64,000 nt of DNA from Lithospermum erythrorhizon (lineage: Eukaryota; Streptophyta; Magnoliopsida; Boraginales; Boraginaceae), in NCBI GenBank assembly GCA_019722365.1, contig JADFUC010000961.1, positions 434,001 to 498,000 of the forward strand, read 5' to 3'. The translations under genes and the position numbers were made by a program. Numbering within the stretch: position 1 is the first letter of the stretch; each line of letters begins with the position of its first letter. The notes below the pieces were generated by a model that saw only the letters and a program-made list of their open reading frames with translations, was not told the DNA's origin and did no database searches. Positions 25,704 through 38,150 of the stretch are shown here, piece after piece.

Positions 25704-27300
25704 TGGCCAGTCTTGTTCCAGTCAATGGCTTGTTGCCATAGGAGAGGAAATGAAATCACTTCAGAAGAATCAGACTTGGGAATTAGCTAGAAGACCAGCA
25801 GGAAGAAAGATTGTCACTTGCAAGTGAATATTCAAGCAAAAGAAGGTTATCATGAGATGAGAGGAGTCTGATATAAAGCTGAGTGGTTCTTTAGAGGTTG
25901 ATCAAAGGGGAAGGAGTTCTTATAATAGAATATTCTACTTTGTAGTCGAGACAGCATTTCTATCGGGGTGCTTAACTGCTTTGTAGTTGCACATCAGGAC
26001 TTAAAGCTCGAGCAGCTAGATGTCAAGACAACTTTCTTACATGGAGAGTTGGAAGAATAAATTTATATGACGCGTAGGATGGTTTCCAGGGAACACAGGA
26101 AAGGAAGATTATGTTTGCAGGTTGAAGAAATCTTTGTATGGTTTAGGCAGTCTCGAGCGATTGAATGCAAAGAGATTTGATAAACTACATGATAGAGATT
26201 GGTATTCGAAGAATCCATATAGCCGATTGTGTTTATTAAAGGTTAGTGATGGTTTCTTATCTGCCCAGTTACATATATAGATAATATATTAATAGGCTGC
26301 TGATTGTGAGTACGATATTCAAAATTTGAAGGGGTTCTTAGTACCGAGTTTGGAAATGAAGGGATTTGGGTCTTTATGAAGAAGATTTTAGGAATGGAGA
26401 TATTTAGGGATAAAGGTCGGAAGAAGCTTTTCTTATGCGAGAAAGGCTATGTATTCGAGAAAGGTTCATCGGTTGGTTCATTTCTGCTAAACCAATTGAA
26501 ACTCCTAGTTTCATAAATGCGCGTCATTTGTTGCATTTGCTAAATGTCTGTGAGAAGGTATACATTACCTTATGCTAGTGTAGTTGGAAGTTTGATGTAC
26601 GCTATGATCTGCTAGACGATCTTGTACATCTTTGTTAGTGTTGTCGATTAGGTTAAGTTGACCACGGAAAAAGAACATTGGTAAGTATGAAGAGAATTTT
26701 TCGTATCACCGAGGAGGTATGTCGATGTTAATTAACTTTGTTATGGTGGAGATAGTTGGTGTTTAATTTAAAGGCTGATTACAGTATGCTTGGAGATATG
26801 ACGGTAGAGGTCTATATTTGGTTATGTATTTACAATAGGTGGTTACGTTGTGAGTTGGAGCTCTGCAGCTGTGATCCACGGTGACTCACACATCTCTTAT
26901 TGAGGCGAGTATATAGGCGCTTCTAATTTGCTAAGGAGAATTATATGGTAGAGAGGGTGGTTAGTGATCTGAAATTTTACACTCCGTCGAGGCGGGGTAA
27001 GTGTGTGACGGTTTGAGTGCTGATATGTTTAACTTGAGGATCGGGGTTAAATGATGGGGCCAGGCGCGTTGATGTGCGGAGAAATATCAAAGTAAGTCTG
27101 CGGATAGCCCGGTTGATATGTTTATGAAACCCAGTTCCGTAGAGCAAGTTTCGGCATTGTGCGAACTGTGAAAATTGAGTTGTTAGTTGCTAGAGTGGCG
27201 GGGGCAGCGATAAAGCGGAAGAACATCTACATCCCAGTGCGTTCTTATCCCAGTAATGCTCTGACGTATACAGTCATTATTATCATGCATTATTGAGCAT
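25704..27300 (+). pseudogene. Copia-1 reverse transcriptase and RNase H remnants
   Basis: The reading resumes after the insertion with WLVAIGEEMKSLQKNQTWEL and IVTCK (25730-25827). Then come LEQLDVKTTFLHGELEE (about 26010-26060), KKSLYG (about 26125), a degraded YVDD box (YVDNILIG, about 26270), KKILGMEIFRDKGRKKLFL (about 26375), and RNase H text GYVFTIGGYVVSWSS (about 26820-26870). Stops and frameshifts are frequent. The polypurine region before the LTR is not sharply defined. Confidence 0.86.
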
Positions 27301-27353
27301 TCTAATATTAAGAGGAAAGTTTTGTGCTCGAGGAGAATTCAATTAATTGGAAT

Positions 27354-27665
27354 TGTTGAATATACCTTGAAAAGGGTTTGAATTATTCTTTGTCGAGGAG
27401 AAGATCGGGACTTGATTGGGGTTCTGAGCTTAGGCTTTAAATTTAGACCAAAATCAAGACCGAGTCCAGAGGAACGTCGGGAGGAGGTCGGGACTGTCTT
27501 AGTCCGTGCCGGATATTTTAATGGCGGTTAAGGCGGATCTTTTGGGTATAAATATGCTTTCGGCCCGGAGTTACGAATCATTGTAACCTAAGCGTCGATA
27601 TAGGAAAAGCTAAATCACTTACGGTTTAGGGTTATAGAATAGTTACAACTATAAGCGTTAAATCG
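27354..27665 (+). repeat. Copia-1 3' LTR, truncated
   Basis: Starts TGTTGAATATACC and keeps blocks shared with the 5' LTR (GTCGAGGAGAAGATC, GTATAAATATGC, CGATATAGGAAAAGC, TTAGGGTTAT). Similarity stops around 27665, about 200 bp short of the 5' LTR length, so the right end is deleted or replaced. Confidence 0.78.
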
Positions 27666-28049
27666 TGTATGTCTATGCATCTTAGGCAAGTATTATTCGT
27701 CTGTGTCCCCATTTTCTTAAAATTTATGGTGAAATTTTACAGTGTTAATTACATGTCCAAAGGTCTCATCCGTTATAACATAGACAATTCTACATATAGT
27801 TTAATACGGAATACAGTAATATTTAGTCAGCTGACTTCACTTTTGCCAACACAACCTTCCAAAGTAGGTGAATATTGTTTTACATACATAGTGAGTAGTA
27901 TGATTATGTAACCATCTAATACATATTGGTCATGGAGGATCCTTATATAATAAAATGTGTATAGGAAGTATTCGATAGGTCGAACTAGGAAAATAATTAA
28001 GGTGATGAACCATTTAAACTCAATTTTATTCCCAGAGAAGGAAGATAAT
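27666..28049. other. Intergenic, no gene seen
   Basis: AT-rich DNA. The 80-aa ORF at 27669-27911 has no recognisable features beyond hydrophobic composition. Confidence 0.35.
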
Positions 28050-28051
28050 TA

Positions 28052-28200
28052 CAGTTAAAACCTTTTAAATTAATAATTGATAAATTAATTTTTTATCCCG
28101 ATATTAATAAAGTCTTTAGATTAATATTCGATAAATTAATAATTATATCAATTAATAAATTTCATCGAACCCCACAATATTAATTTATAAAGTTTTACTG
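28052..28200. mobile_element. Emigrant/Lemi-like (pogo-type) MITE
   Basis: A 149-bp element begins CAGTTAAAACCTTTTAAAT and ends, in reverse complement, CAGTAAAACTTTATAAATTA. TA lies on both sides (28050-28051 and 28201-28202). This end sequence resembles the Emigrant/Lemi1 pogo-like MITE family described in Arabidopsis, recalled from memory. The interior is nearly all A and T. Confidence 0.75.
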
Positions 28201-28202
28201 TA

Positions 28203-31200
28203 TATTAAAATTGAAAGTTAAAGGATACAAATCTAAAATGATATGACATCCTTTGGCCGAGTTGGTCCGGTCTACAGTCCCCTCTCGAATTCATAAGCAT
28301 CAAACTACAAATTTTGATAATACAAATAAGTATCAAATTGTTTCTCAAAATGGAGCTAGGAGGGATTTAGTGTAGTAAATAGAAACTAATTATGAAAATA
28401 GAGATCGAGAGATATATAAATCTTGACCGCAAGTTTTAAAAATTATTCCATAAAAAAAGAAGTATCTTTGCTGAAAATGATGCATGACTATTATCGCATA
28501 ATAACTTATAGGCATTGAAGACTAGTATACTACTACTATCACATCCAAAGCCATCATGGGTTTCCTCAAGAACGGCTTTCTCTTCCCAAAGTTTTCCCTT
28601 AAAAGCTAAATGTTTACATGCTATGTTATGATATATGAATCTAGCTCAAGGGGTTTTCTTAGTCTGCAAATTACTCATCAGCCACCTTTCAATCACATCG
28701 ATTTCATCATGGAATTAATATCCTCTTTGTATGAGTTATACTCACAAGATTTGTTCTTGCATGATGAAATTAAGGTTAGAAGAGAAGTAGCTCGTATGGG
28801 CAGAGCCTAGTCATAAATGTATCAGTATATTGGATTTCAAGAATTTGTCCGTCGGAGTATGGAAGTTTCATTTTAAGTTAGTTCCTTGTAGACATCAAAC
28901 GATGGTCTTCAAATCTAGGTCATCGTGATTTACCCCTCACCAACTATTATGTTCGGAGTGTGGGGACCCTAGTGGGTGCTCTACTCCTTTAATTTTGATT
29001 GTATCCCAAAGGTTAGAACTTAAGGAGAAGTAGAAAAAGTGGACAATTAATATGGGATGGAGTGCAATTCATGTTTTTGGCATCATAAATTTTGTATTAG
29101 CAGGCTTTAGCACAGAGTCCTTTTGGTGTTGTTTGCACAGTAGTTTGTACGAAGTGAGGATTGTCCATTAGCTATAAAGATAGACTTTCAAATGCTATAA
29201 GCCATAGATCCCTCAGTATCAGACAGTAGCCAGCGGCACCAGACATTAGGGGTCCTAGCAACAAGCATCTCCCACATTCCCCCCAATACCAACACACCAA
29301 TTATTATTATGTTTAAAAATATAATTTGATTAGAAATAAAAGTATCTAGCTAGGTTTAGCTTGCCTTGACTTGTAGCTTTTATATGTTCTTTTCATTTTA
29401 CCAGCCAAAATGAGTCAAAACTATGACAAAATTTACTAATAATGGTGGATCTATGTACCCAACTGTGAATGGAGTATAATCTAAACAAAATGGTACCTTA
29501 AGAAATAAATTTCCCTAGTGATTTCGAGTGGAAGTGTGGAACTGAAGGTGAGTGTGCCTCTTTTAGAAACTAATGTGCAACAGTGTTACCTACTTAGAAC
29601 TAATCTACAACTTAGTCCCGATCACTGTCTAGGACCAATTCGGTAATTAGCTATTAAACTTGACTTAATATCATTAAATTGGTTGAAGCATAAAAACATA
29701 CCTATTTTAACTCTATTCAAGCCGAATTCAAACTTCAACCCTAAACTAATTTCAAGAATAAAAGGAGCCCTAGGGTAGTACATAGTTTTGTTTATATCTA
29801 AGTTGATGAGCTATCATGCTGCCTAAATGGTTTGCAGATTCTGGCCTAATAAAGAGAAGGAATACAGATACATCCAGCAAGGTACAATGTATACAATGTA
29901 TAGCATACTCTTTGATGTTTGTGATAGATTTAGAGGGAGCACAAGGTTGGGGTTGTACATATGGTAGCTTAGCTTTATATGTGATAAAATTGTCTGATTT
30001 TATCTCCACCACATGTGATCAGAACTAAGAACACATGATCAATTCTTGTATAGCTCTTTCATCTCATCAAGTCCTAACTGAAAGTATTTCAAAACTTTTT
30101 TAGCGTATTTGAATCGATATATACATTATTTTACATATTTTATGGAATTAAATAATTTATTTTTATGCATGAAATAAATCGAAATAGTTCATTACATAGT
30201 TATAATGATCATTCTAAATTTTTCCCCTTTTTGTGCATGGTTGAGTCCTAATATATCAATTTGTATCATAGTAGGTGACAGACTTGTCATTTTGTAATTA
30301 TAAAAATTATTTCTAATTTAAAACTATCGAACGACTTAAAAATTACTCCATATTAGTTATGTGTCATAGAACGAGCACGTAAAGTAAAGAGGCAATTGTC
30401 GAAATAGTCCCAGTAAGTGGGTGTCCGTTGCAGTTTGAGATCCTTATAAGTGGCACCGTTGCGGTTTGGGGTCAAAATATAATTTTGAAGAGTTTGTGTG
30501 TTTTAAGTTGTAGCGTTGCTTGAGAAATGGTCACTTGTTAATTGTACAAATGGTTCTCGTTTGGTCCTAACACTTTAATATAAGCAGTTATTTGATAGCG
30601 ATCCCAACTTTGTGCAAATTAATCCATTAATTTTCAATATATTTTTTATAGTACAAATAATTAATTAAAATTATCGCAGAGGAAAAAAAAGGTGATTTTA
30701 TATAATTCGAAATTATCTTGAAGAAAAATAATTGAATCTATTATGTGATATAAAATCTCATATATAAAATTTATTAACAATATAGGTGAGTAATTCTTGA
30801 ATGCGATATCAAAGTTATTTATCGGAAATCCTAGTGAAAGAAATAATTGTGAATTTGAATTTTAAGATTTAATTACTAAAATGGTAAAATAGGAAAAAGC
30901 AAAATTTAGTTACTTTGATAACACATTATATAGGATAGATTACTTTTAATTTATAATATTTGAAAAATATCTCTAGATTAAAAGATTTTAAAATTTATAT
31001 CTTAAAAATTAAATATTTTAAGATAATTAATATAATATTAATTTGAAATATTTTAATATATTAACTTTGAGTAAATTAATATATTTTATTATAAGTTTAT
31101 TGTCATCATATTTATTATGATATATTCAATAATTTTTTCCTTATACATCAAATATATCAATCATATATATTTAATTCCATAAATCTTATTAAGTATTAAT

Positions 31201-31250
31201 TCCATAAAAATTCCATAAAAATTATTAAATTAAGTCCCGAAATACAAATA
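28203..31250. other. AT-rich intergenic region, no gene supported
   Basis: Several short ORFs (28610-28810, 29770-30028) lack any recognisable domain. A short block at about 30415-30480 (GTTGCAGTTTGAGATCC, ATAAGTGGCACCGTTGC) resembles 9610-9660. From 30620 to 31240 the sequence is extremely AT-rich. Confidence 0.35.
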
Positions 31251-31254
31251 CGTT

Positions 31255-33020
31255 AACAAACCCGTATGTGCCAAAGCAGCGGCTAACCCCGGCCTTCTTG
31301 CCAATTCTTTCGAAAAAATGCAATTTCGAAGCTCGGAGTCTATCTTAAATCAAGTGTCGAGATCAGTACTTAAGTCAGTACAATGACAAGTAACCCTATC
31401 CCATTTACATAGTCCCATACAATGATTGAAAGTATACGCAGGCGTAAATCGAAAGTCCGCGGTGAGCTACTCCAAAGCAAGTACCACACTAAAAGCGTTT
31501 GTAATGCAGAATCCATTAATCCCCAAAGTAGGCAGGAGATCGAGTAAGACCGAATCAAGTCCATCTGACCAACACGGGAATATGCGGCTAAAGAACACGG
31601 CTCGGACCATATCAAAGTGCGGAACCGATGCTGTCAGGGCAGGGACATATATCCGTCTCGTAGAGCTCACATCAAGTCAGCTCATAGAGCTCCTATCTAA
31701 ATCGAATCAAGTCAAGCACAAGCAAATCAAACTGAGTTCAAGCCAGAATTAAGCTCAAATCAAGTCGATCTCGTACAGCTCTACTCAGAGACCCAAATCA
31801 GTCAAGTCGAAACAAGCGGACATCTCACAAAGCGTCGGCAAAGGCTTAGTGACTTATCGTTTGAACTAATCGATCCTCTTCGATTTGATAAAACACATAC
31901 AACGAGGAATGTTAAATTAAATACTATGGATATATGAGTATAAATACAAATCCATAATTCGAGGGATCTTAAAAGTCTTTTACTACGTTATTAAATAAAA
32001 ACATATATTTATAATATATGAGTCATTAAAATTGCCTAGCTGCACGAGGAATGAATTCCACTAAAGTTCCACAGCTTCAAATTCACAACGTGAATTTGAT
32101 TTCCACCGATTCCTTGTTAATATCCCAATCGTATGATATCTGGTTAGTCCTTGCGGAGAGGTTGAATCATGAAGCTGGTTTATGCAAATAAAAAAGTTGA
32201 AAAAAAAAACCCAAAAACCCCAAGAAATTCTTGGAGAATTTACATTACAAGGAAGAGGCGGCTACTTAGGGTTTTTGATGAAAAGATTTACAAAACTATT
32301 ATGAAAAAACCTAAAGTTTGCTTATATAGAAATTTAGTTAAGCAATAGATGGCCGGCAAGATTAAGTATTAGCTTGACTGGATTAACTCTATTAGTTCGT
32401 TAAGACACTAATGAGTTGCTAATGAAGTTCAACTATTTAATTAGAAAAAGCAATTAAATAGTAATGAGTGCAATATCAATAATCTTTCAAGTTATTGATA
32501 AATACTAAAATCCTGAAATAAATTAAATAACTATTTAATTGATTCTATTTATTCAATATATATTCTAAATAAAATGTAGAACCCTTGTAATTGAAATACA
32601 TTTCTCAATTATGCGATTCTTTAATTTCATACATGAAATATAACTCTAACGTCTGCTTGTATGTGTGTGACTTCTTCCACAAGGCTGAATAAATAATAAG
32701 TTGTATATTGTAACAATTGACCAAATTCTTTATTAATATAACGATTAATAGTAAGATCTAACAATCGCTCATAGCATAAATTATCATGAGAAGCCACTAG
32801 TAGCCCTTGCAATTACTAAGTTGAACACTAAGTTAGATAATCACATTCAACCCAAGCTGGTAAATGAATTGATACACGATTGTAAATGGGCATAATAAAT
32901 GAATGAAATTCTCGTTGATTTCCAACGTGTTTCCCTACAGGTGAGTTTTTATTTTGTACCCCATCATAAATAATAAAAATTATTCTTTGCATTACGATTG
33001 TGTGTAACCTGCCGTCACTT
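31255..33020 (+). repeat. Gypsy 5' LTR, split by a lone copia LTR
   Basis: The left part is 31255-31909 and the right part about 32927-33020. The right part (TTTTTATTTTGTACCCC) matches the 3' LTR continuation (GATTTTATTTTATACCCG at about 44203), showing that 31910-32926 was inserted into the LTR. Confidence 0.65.
31910..32926 (-). repeat. Lone LTR of the Copia-2 family (LTR D)
   Basis: About 1 kb with the same ordered blocks as LTRs A, B and C, and no internal coding sequence on either side, so it is a solo LTR left after recombination or a fragment. A clear target duplication was not seen. Confidence 0.8.
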
Positions 33021-33699
33021 AAAACAACCGAGATGTTACGAGAGGGACCTCTCAGAAGCTCTCTCCCACAAGGCGTCTGAGGAGAATCGCGTCAAAATTC
33101 TATCAAATACGGACTAGTTGAAGATGTCTCTCAAAGACCCTCTTGATCTCTCTTGCTACAACGATATTCTTGGGAGCTCTGAGGCGATCAAGTTATGACA
33201 AAGAGAAATGCTTGACGTGGTGGTGAGGAACATACAACCAATAGATGAGAGCTTTGAGCGAGCGAACAGGAAAACTCGAAGCAATTTGTGGTTTCTATGC
33301 CGGTACACCTAGTAGGGATACGCAATCGGATGCAGCTCATTCACCGACTCTGGAACCTTACGAACAATGATGGCGGTATTACCTCCTTGAAGAACAAATG
33401 GCTACCTAGCAGGAATAGTGGCATCTTTCAGATTCAACACCAAGATGACTTTATCGCTCAGATGTCAGAAAGATGGCTGATAAAGAACATAGAGCAAGAA
33501 CAGTTAAAGCAGCTCTAAAGAAAAAGGAGGCGCCTATGGCCTCTAAAATAGGGGATGGGATCTCGCTATCACTGCACATGCCTGTGAATTAAATCGCGAG
33601 ACCCGGCGAGGAACACGGTAAAAACTCCTATCATTCCGGTGGAAGCGAGGATGATTCAGCTGCAATTTGAAGGAGTATATCTTAGAGGCAATAAGGTCA

Positions 33700-34670
33700 T
33701 GAAGATAAAGTCACCTTCATATACCTACATAAAGCCATACCCCCATTATAGACGGTTGAAAATGCCTAAGGGCTATAAATACCAAGTTAATAACTGATGG
33801 GCAACATAAACAACATGTAGCCCACTTTGTTGAGACGTGCAACAATCTTTGGGGCTGAATAGGATAAAATGATCAAGCAGGTTAAGTTACATCCACTTGA
33901 GGAACTAACATTCAGCTATTATCTTGATTTGGAGCACACTTTCAGCTAGATAGATGGGCTCAAGCTGGAAGGTGAATTTCGCAACTTGACTAACTTTGGT
34001 ACAAAAGGGCCAGTTGGCATGATGGAGCTAACTACTACCAAGCAAAGAAAAAGAAAGAGCCGATTCACGGACTTCATCCAATGGAGTGGAAGGAGTTTGA
34101 ACAAGTGCAAAGATAGACTACCGAGTCATCAGGTATCAGCATGCGTCAAGAATATTGGGACACGCGATGCGTCATACAGGAATACTTCCCAAGACATTGA
34201 CATTTGGAAACAAGGACACATGACATGAACTTCGGTATTATTGCCAATAAGGGCACGTGCCCCGCACATCATTACTCGAAGGCCCGGTCTGCGATCCCGA
34301 GGTCGAAAAATTCCAAAAACTGACAAAAGCTTCGTTGTGACTTACAAAACAACAGTTCACCTTCAGAACTAAGAGGGTCGAGGGTGGGCTCGACCTTGGA
34401 AGGAAGGAGCGCCTCACGCTACAGGAGATCTGGGTCAAGGATATCCGCTTCCTCTGTTCCGACATCCACAATATTGTGATGAAGGCAGCTCATAGAATTC
34501 CAAATGCGAATGACTTGTGCAAGTATCATAGGATATTGAATATTGAAAAATACTTCATATTCAAAGCCAGTGATGGATCTCGCAAGAAGGGACAATTACC
34601 TAAGAAAGAGACAAAGTCTCTTCCCGACCACATAACTCTCACACCATCCAAGCCCAGCTGAGATCAAAGT
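33700..34670 (+). pseudogene. Gypsy gag remnant
   Basis: Broken plus-strand frames read MPKGYK, then KQHVAHFVETCNN (about 33810-33850), then LDLEHTFS and DGLKLEGEF (about 33925-33980), MMELTTTKQRKR (34019 onward), and LNKCKDRLPSHQVSACVKNIG (about 34097-34160). These match, in order, the retrotransposon gag domain of plant Tat-type gypsy elements. A segment at 34476-34600 (IPNANDLCKYHRILNIEKYF) corresponds to the knuckle-like region that normally reads KYCxFHRxxGHxTEKC; most of its metal ligands are lost here. Confidence 0.75.
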
Positions 34671-35039
34671 ACCCGAAGACTTTTAGGAGCTTAAACATCT
34701 AGGGAAAGCATGGGCTGACTACTCAGGGCGATGAGAACGCGAACCGTACCACGTATGTGTTGGAAGTCGATAGAGAGACTTAACTTCTCTGAAGCACTAA
34801 GGGTAGCGCCCTCTTCATGAGTCTCAGAGTTGCCACAAGAAGATGGTACTCATAATAAACATTTCACATATTGTCAGACTACGTAAGCAGTCGGGATAAA
34901 TCTTTGGTAGATGGAGGATCATTTGTAAACATCCTTCCCTTGAGACACTAAAGTTGTTGGGCATCTAGGTAGAAGACTTACAACGATCTGCATTATAATT
35001 CAAGTTTTTAACCAACGCGGGAGGCGGCAGCTCTCGGAA

Positions 35040-35496
35040 AATTAGATACATGACTTTGGTGATAGAGGCCCCGGAAACCACATCTGGTTCATGTCATAGA
35101 TGCCAAGGTCAATATAATATCCTATTAAGGAAGACCTTGGGTCCTGTGATGTGTTATTCCCACCGACATTCCGCCCAGTCCTTGAAGTATTATTACACAA
35201 GGATAGGATGGAGATCAAAGGCGGATGAGAATCCGTTCGCGATTGAAGGAGGCCAACTTAGCCGATGCAAATATTATAAGAAGAGAGTGAACCCAGTAGC
35301 GAAGAGGTTGAGGCACTCAGGATGCCTTCCTGCACTCAAACAACCATCTCGATGTTGCAAGAAGCGAGAGGAAGAGCAGCTGGCTTTCCAAGGCTTGACA
35401 CACCCGACTTCATTCATGAGGTGGCGTCATGCCAATTCAGCGCCTAAAGAAGGACCCAAAGATGAACATGGAACCATGGGTCCCGAAAGCTTATGA
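35040..35496 (+). pseudogene. Gypsy protease-region remnant
   Basis: MTLVIEAPETTSG then YNILLRKTLGPV then HSAQSLKYYYTRIG resembles the retropepsin downstream motif FLVIDxxSxYNILLGRPWL...STxHxxLKYPT. The catalytic D-S/T-G triad is not visible in this stretch. No reverse transcriptase text follows in 35500-36780. Confidence 0.6.
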
Positions 35497-35499
35497 CCT

Positions 35500-36865
35500 C
35501 CCTCTTTGAAGGCGGGGATATGATCCCATCGAAGACAAGAATCATGGGACAACTACAGCGAAATTCATGACGGTAAGCATATGGTTTGAACAACACCCGA
35601 GAAGATGAGTAAAAGCGAAAGGATGTGCAATCGAGAACTCAACCTCGAGGGAGTTGGGATATACACTAAAACCACCCGGCTTACGTATCTGATCAAGAGG
35701 AGTGACAAACCACTACATAGCAAAGTTGATGAAAGGGCTCGCTACAAATCAAATACGTGGCTTATTTCGATATTCCTCGGGTTGGGGCCAAACTCAACCC
35801 CGAAAGAAAATTAAAAGGAAGTCGGTCTTCCTAAGGTTGAGGCAAATGTGATTCAAAAGAAATAAATGTGACATATTTGATTAGGAAAACCAACCTCGAG
35901 AACTTCGTGGAGGAATCGCTTGAAAGAAGAAAGATTTTCGTGCTTGAACATAGAGGAACGGATAGTAGCGTCAAGCGAGGGGTACCTTCTTAGTCGGAAG
36001 ATCGTCCTTGGGAAGCAATGAAGGAAAAGATTCATGTGACCTCCCGTACATATTAGTAAGAAAAGGCGTAAAAATGATGAGGGTGGGCCAGCGAATTCAA
36101 AGGCAGCATTACCCCAGGCATGATACTCCTTAGAAGAAGTAGGAACTCGAGACCTTGATATGTTCATGAGTTGACCATATAAGAATACTCGTACTGCAAC
36201 GAGGGCATCTCAGTAGGTTCCTCGAAAAAATCGGGGCGACCCGATATATAAATACATCCTGGCTTGACATTAGGCAATCGCCTCGTAGAAGAGCGCCCTA
36301 AGTATGAAGATCAAAAACACCTCGAGTCGAGACCTCGAAACAAGAGGAAGGCATACCGAGATAGGGCTACCTTCCCCAGCCCAACAAGCAAACTGAGGTC
36401 TCATCATGGAAGCTAATGAAGGCCAAATTAATGTCACCTTCCCACGTGTATATCCCAGCAGAAGGGCCCAGTAGAGGCGTTTGGCGAACCCGAGGGACAC
36501 AAGTCTGCATGCCTTGATTATTCTCTAGAAGAATTAGATGAACTAGGGATCCAACGTTATACCTATAAATACACCCAATGGGATTATGATATCTAGGACA
36601 AACCAAATAGTATCCTAGATGAGTTCTTCAAGTGGCATGGGAATGACCCCGTACATAAATACATCCACAAGCAGACATTATGGAATGAATGCCGGCAGAA
36701 AGACAATGCCTAAGTATCTGAAGCCATGATACCACATATTCATGAAAGTCGTCGAGGGTTGAGGCTTCCAAGAAAAACAGAAACTATCAGAAACAAAGGA
36801 TAGGGCTATACGGCGATCGAAACAGAGGTTCAAATACTTCTAAAGCACACTCAAAGAATGCTCCA
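35500..36865. other. Gypsy internal region without readable pol
   Basis: Moderate-GC sequence with many short ORFs in all frames. None reads as reverse transcriptase, RNase H or integrase by eye. This is where pol should be in an autonomous element. Confidence 0.4.
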
Positions 36866-37085
36866 CGAGCATGAGGATAAGCTGTCACACCACCTGCTTG
36901 AGCATGAGGATAAAGCGCAGCTCTGCTCCTTGTCCTGAGCAAACTAACCCCGCAGGCATGAGGATAAACTTCCACACCCTCTAAGCATAGGGATAAACCC
37001 ATTTCCTCATGAGCATGAGGGTAAAGCGCCACGACCTCGGCATGAGGGATAAGCGCTGACCCTCCTTGATAAGAGGATAAATTAT
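36866..37085 (+). repeat. Short interspersed repeats, GCATGAGGATAAA
   Basis: At least five close copies of GCATGAGGATAA, with variants GCATAGGGATAA, GCATGAGGGTAA and GCATGAGGGATAA, occur at irregular 25-55 bp spacing (about 36869, 36900, 36956, 36985, 37013, 37040). Tat/Ogre elements commonly carry tandem repeats in their 3' untranslated region (family knowledge). Confidence 0.75.
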
Positions 37086-38150
37086 CAGACCCCCTTGAAC
37101 TACGTTTGGCTTGATCATCAAGGAGTGATATGTGAGGTAAGTAGCAGCTTGATACATATCAAGTACAACAATAACTTAAAACAATATTCATGTTGTCCTA
37201 CAAGGGTCGGATTAAATAGAAAGCATGCAACCAAAGAATGGAAAGTAGCATTAAAAGCAACAATCGAGGAAAGGAAATGCATTAGAAGTGGAATAAGCAA
37301 AATATGACAAAAGATCTAGTACATCAAATATAGAAAAAGTCAAGAAATGGTCTAAAGGTCGACGCTACTACAATAGTCCCACGAGGCCTAGTCACAACGG
37401 CTTCTAATTACTGAGACAAAGGATCCCAATGTTTGTAGCATCCGCTCGAACGCCTGCTCAGTATGAATGCATTAGGACGTGCACCAACGCTTCAAGATCA
37501 AGCTGAGTAACAACGGACCTCTATTCCTGAGCTCGAACCCGTAAATCTTTGGCACGTGCCTCTAGCGTGGCAGACTTCTGATCCATCTCTTCTACCTCCT
37601 GAACTTTACACTGACGTTTCAAGGCTAGATCTTCAGAGGACATCATCGGAAGGGCTAATTAACATGAAATGCGAAAATACCACTCCCGGAGAAAGCGAAT
37701 GCCGTGTTGGGCAGCTTCCCTCACCATCGAGAAAGAAGTCTTTGTAACTTGCAATGAAGATCGAGGGAAGACCTCCGGCCAAGTATGCGATAACACAGGA
37801 AAGTGCTCGTAGCGTCTACCTCTTCGCTTGGCGCGCGTCAGTGGTTGCCCTCGAGAGCTAGCACATATCGGAGACCGAGAGATAGAAGCTCCAGCAAGAA
37901 AATATTATCCCCTCTCTTGAGCCAAAGAAGAATAAGCGGGAGTAGGGAAGATATTCAGCTTCGTATGGCGCTCGGGAAATTCCCAGTGTCAGCAAGCTAC
38001 ATGACTCCATTTCGCCTGCTTGAGCCAGAATAGACTTCCACCGCGCGAGAATTCAAAGGAAAAGGAGTGAACCAACTAAAAGGAATAAAAGAGAAGCAAA
38101 CCACGGAAAGGACAAAGCTGGAAAATACTTGTTCTCGGCAGCGTTGTTAG
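37086..38150. other. Gypsy 3' untranslated region, nothing identified
   Basis: No recognisable coding sequence on either strand. Confidence 0.35.

Larger units (their letters stand above)
13229..27665 (+). mobile_element. Copia-1: degenerate Ty1/copia retrotransposon, interrupted
   Basis: Related LTRs lie at 13229-13742 and 27354-27665, with a tRNA-iMet-type primer site next to the first. Copia-type gag and integrase remnants follow (to about 16158), then reverse transcriptase and RNase H remnants (from 25704). The gap is filled by Copia-2, inserted in the opposite orientation. All reading frames are broken by stops and indels, so it cannot move on its own. Removing the insertion joins TATGGCGA to TGGCCAG and restores a continuous copia pol order. 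Confidence 0.87.

Noticed and set aside
13229..27665. A novel multi-gene system in the 14-kb block
   Set aside because: Both strands resolve into two decayed copia elements with LTRs, primer site and ordered pol motifs.
35050..35496. 148-aa ORF as an independent host gene
   Set aside because: Its text follows the gypsy protease region after gag in the same strand and spacing, so it is part of the retroelement.
36866..37085. CRISPR-like repeat-spacer array
   Set aside because: Repeats are only 12-13 bp and imperfect, spacers vary from about 12 to 45 bp, and the setting is a plant retrotransposon.
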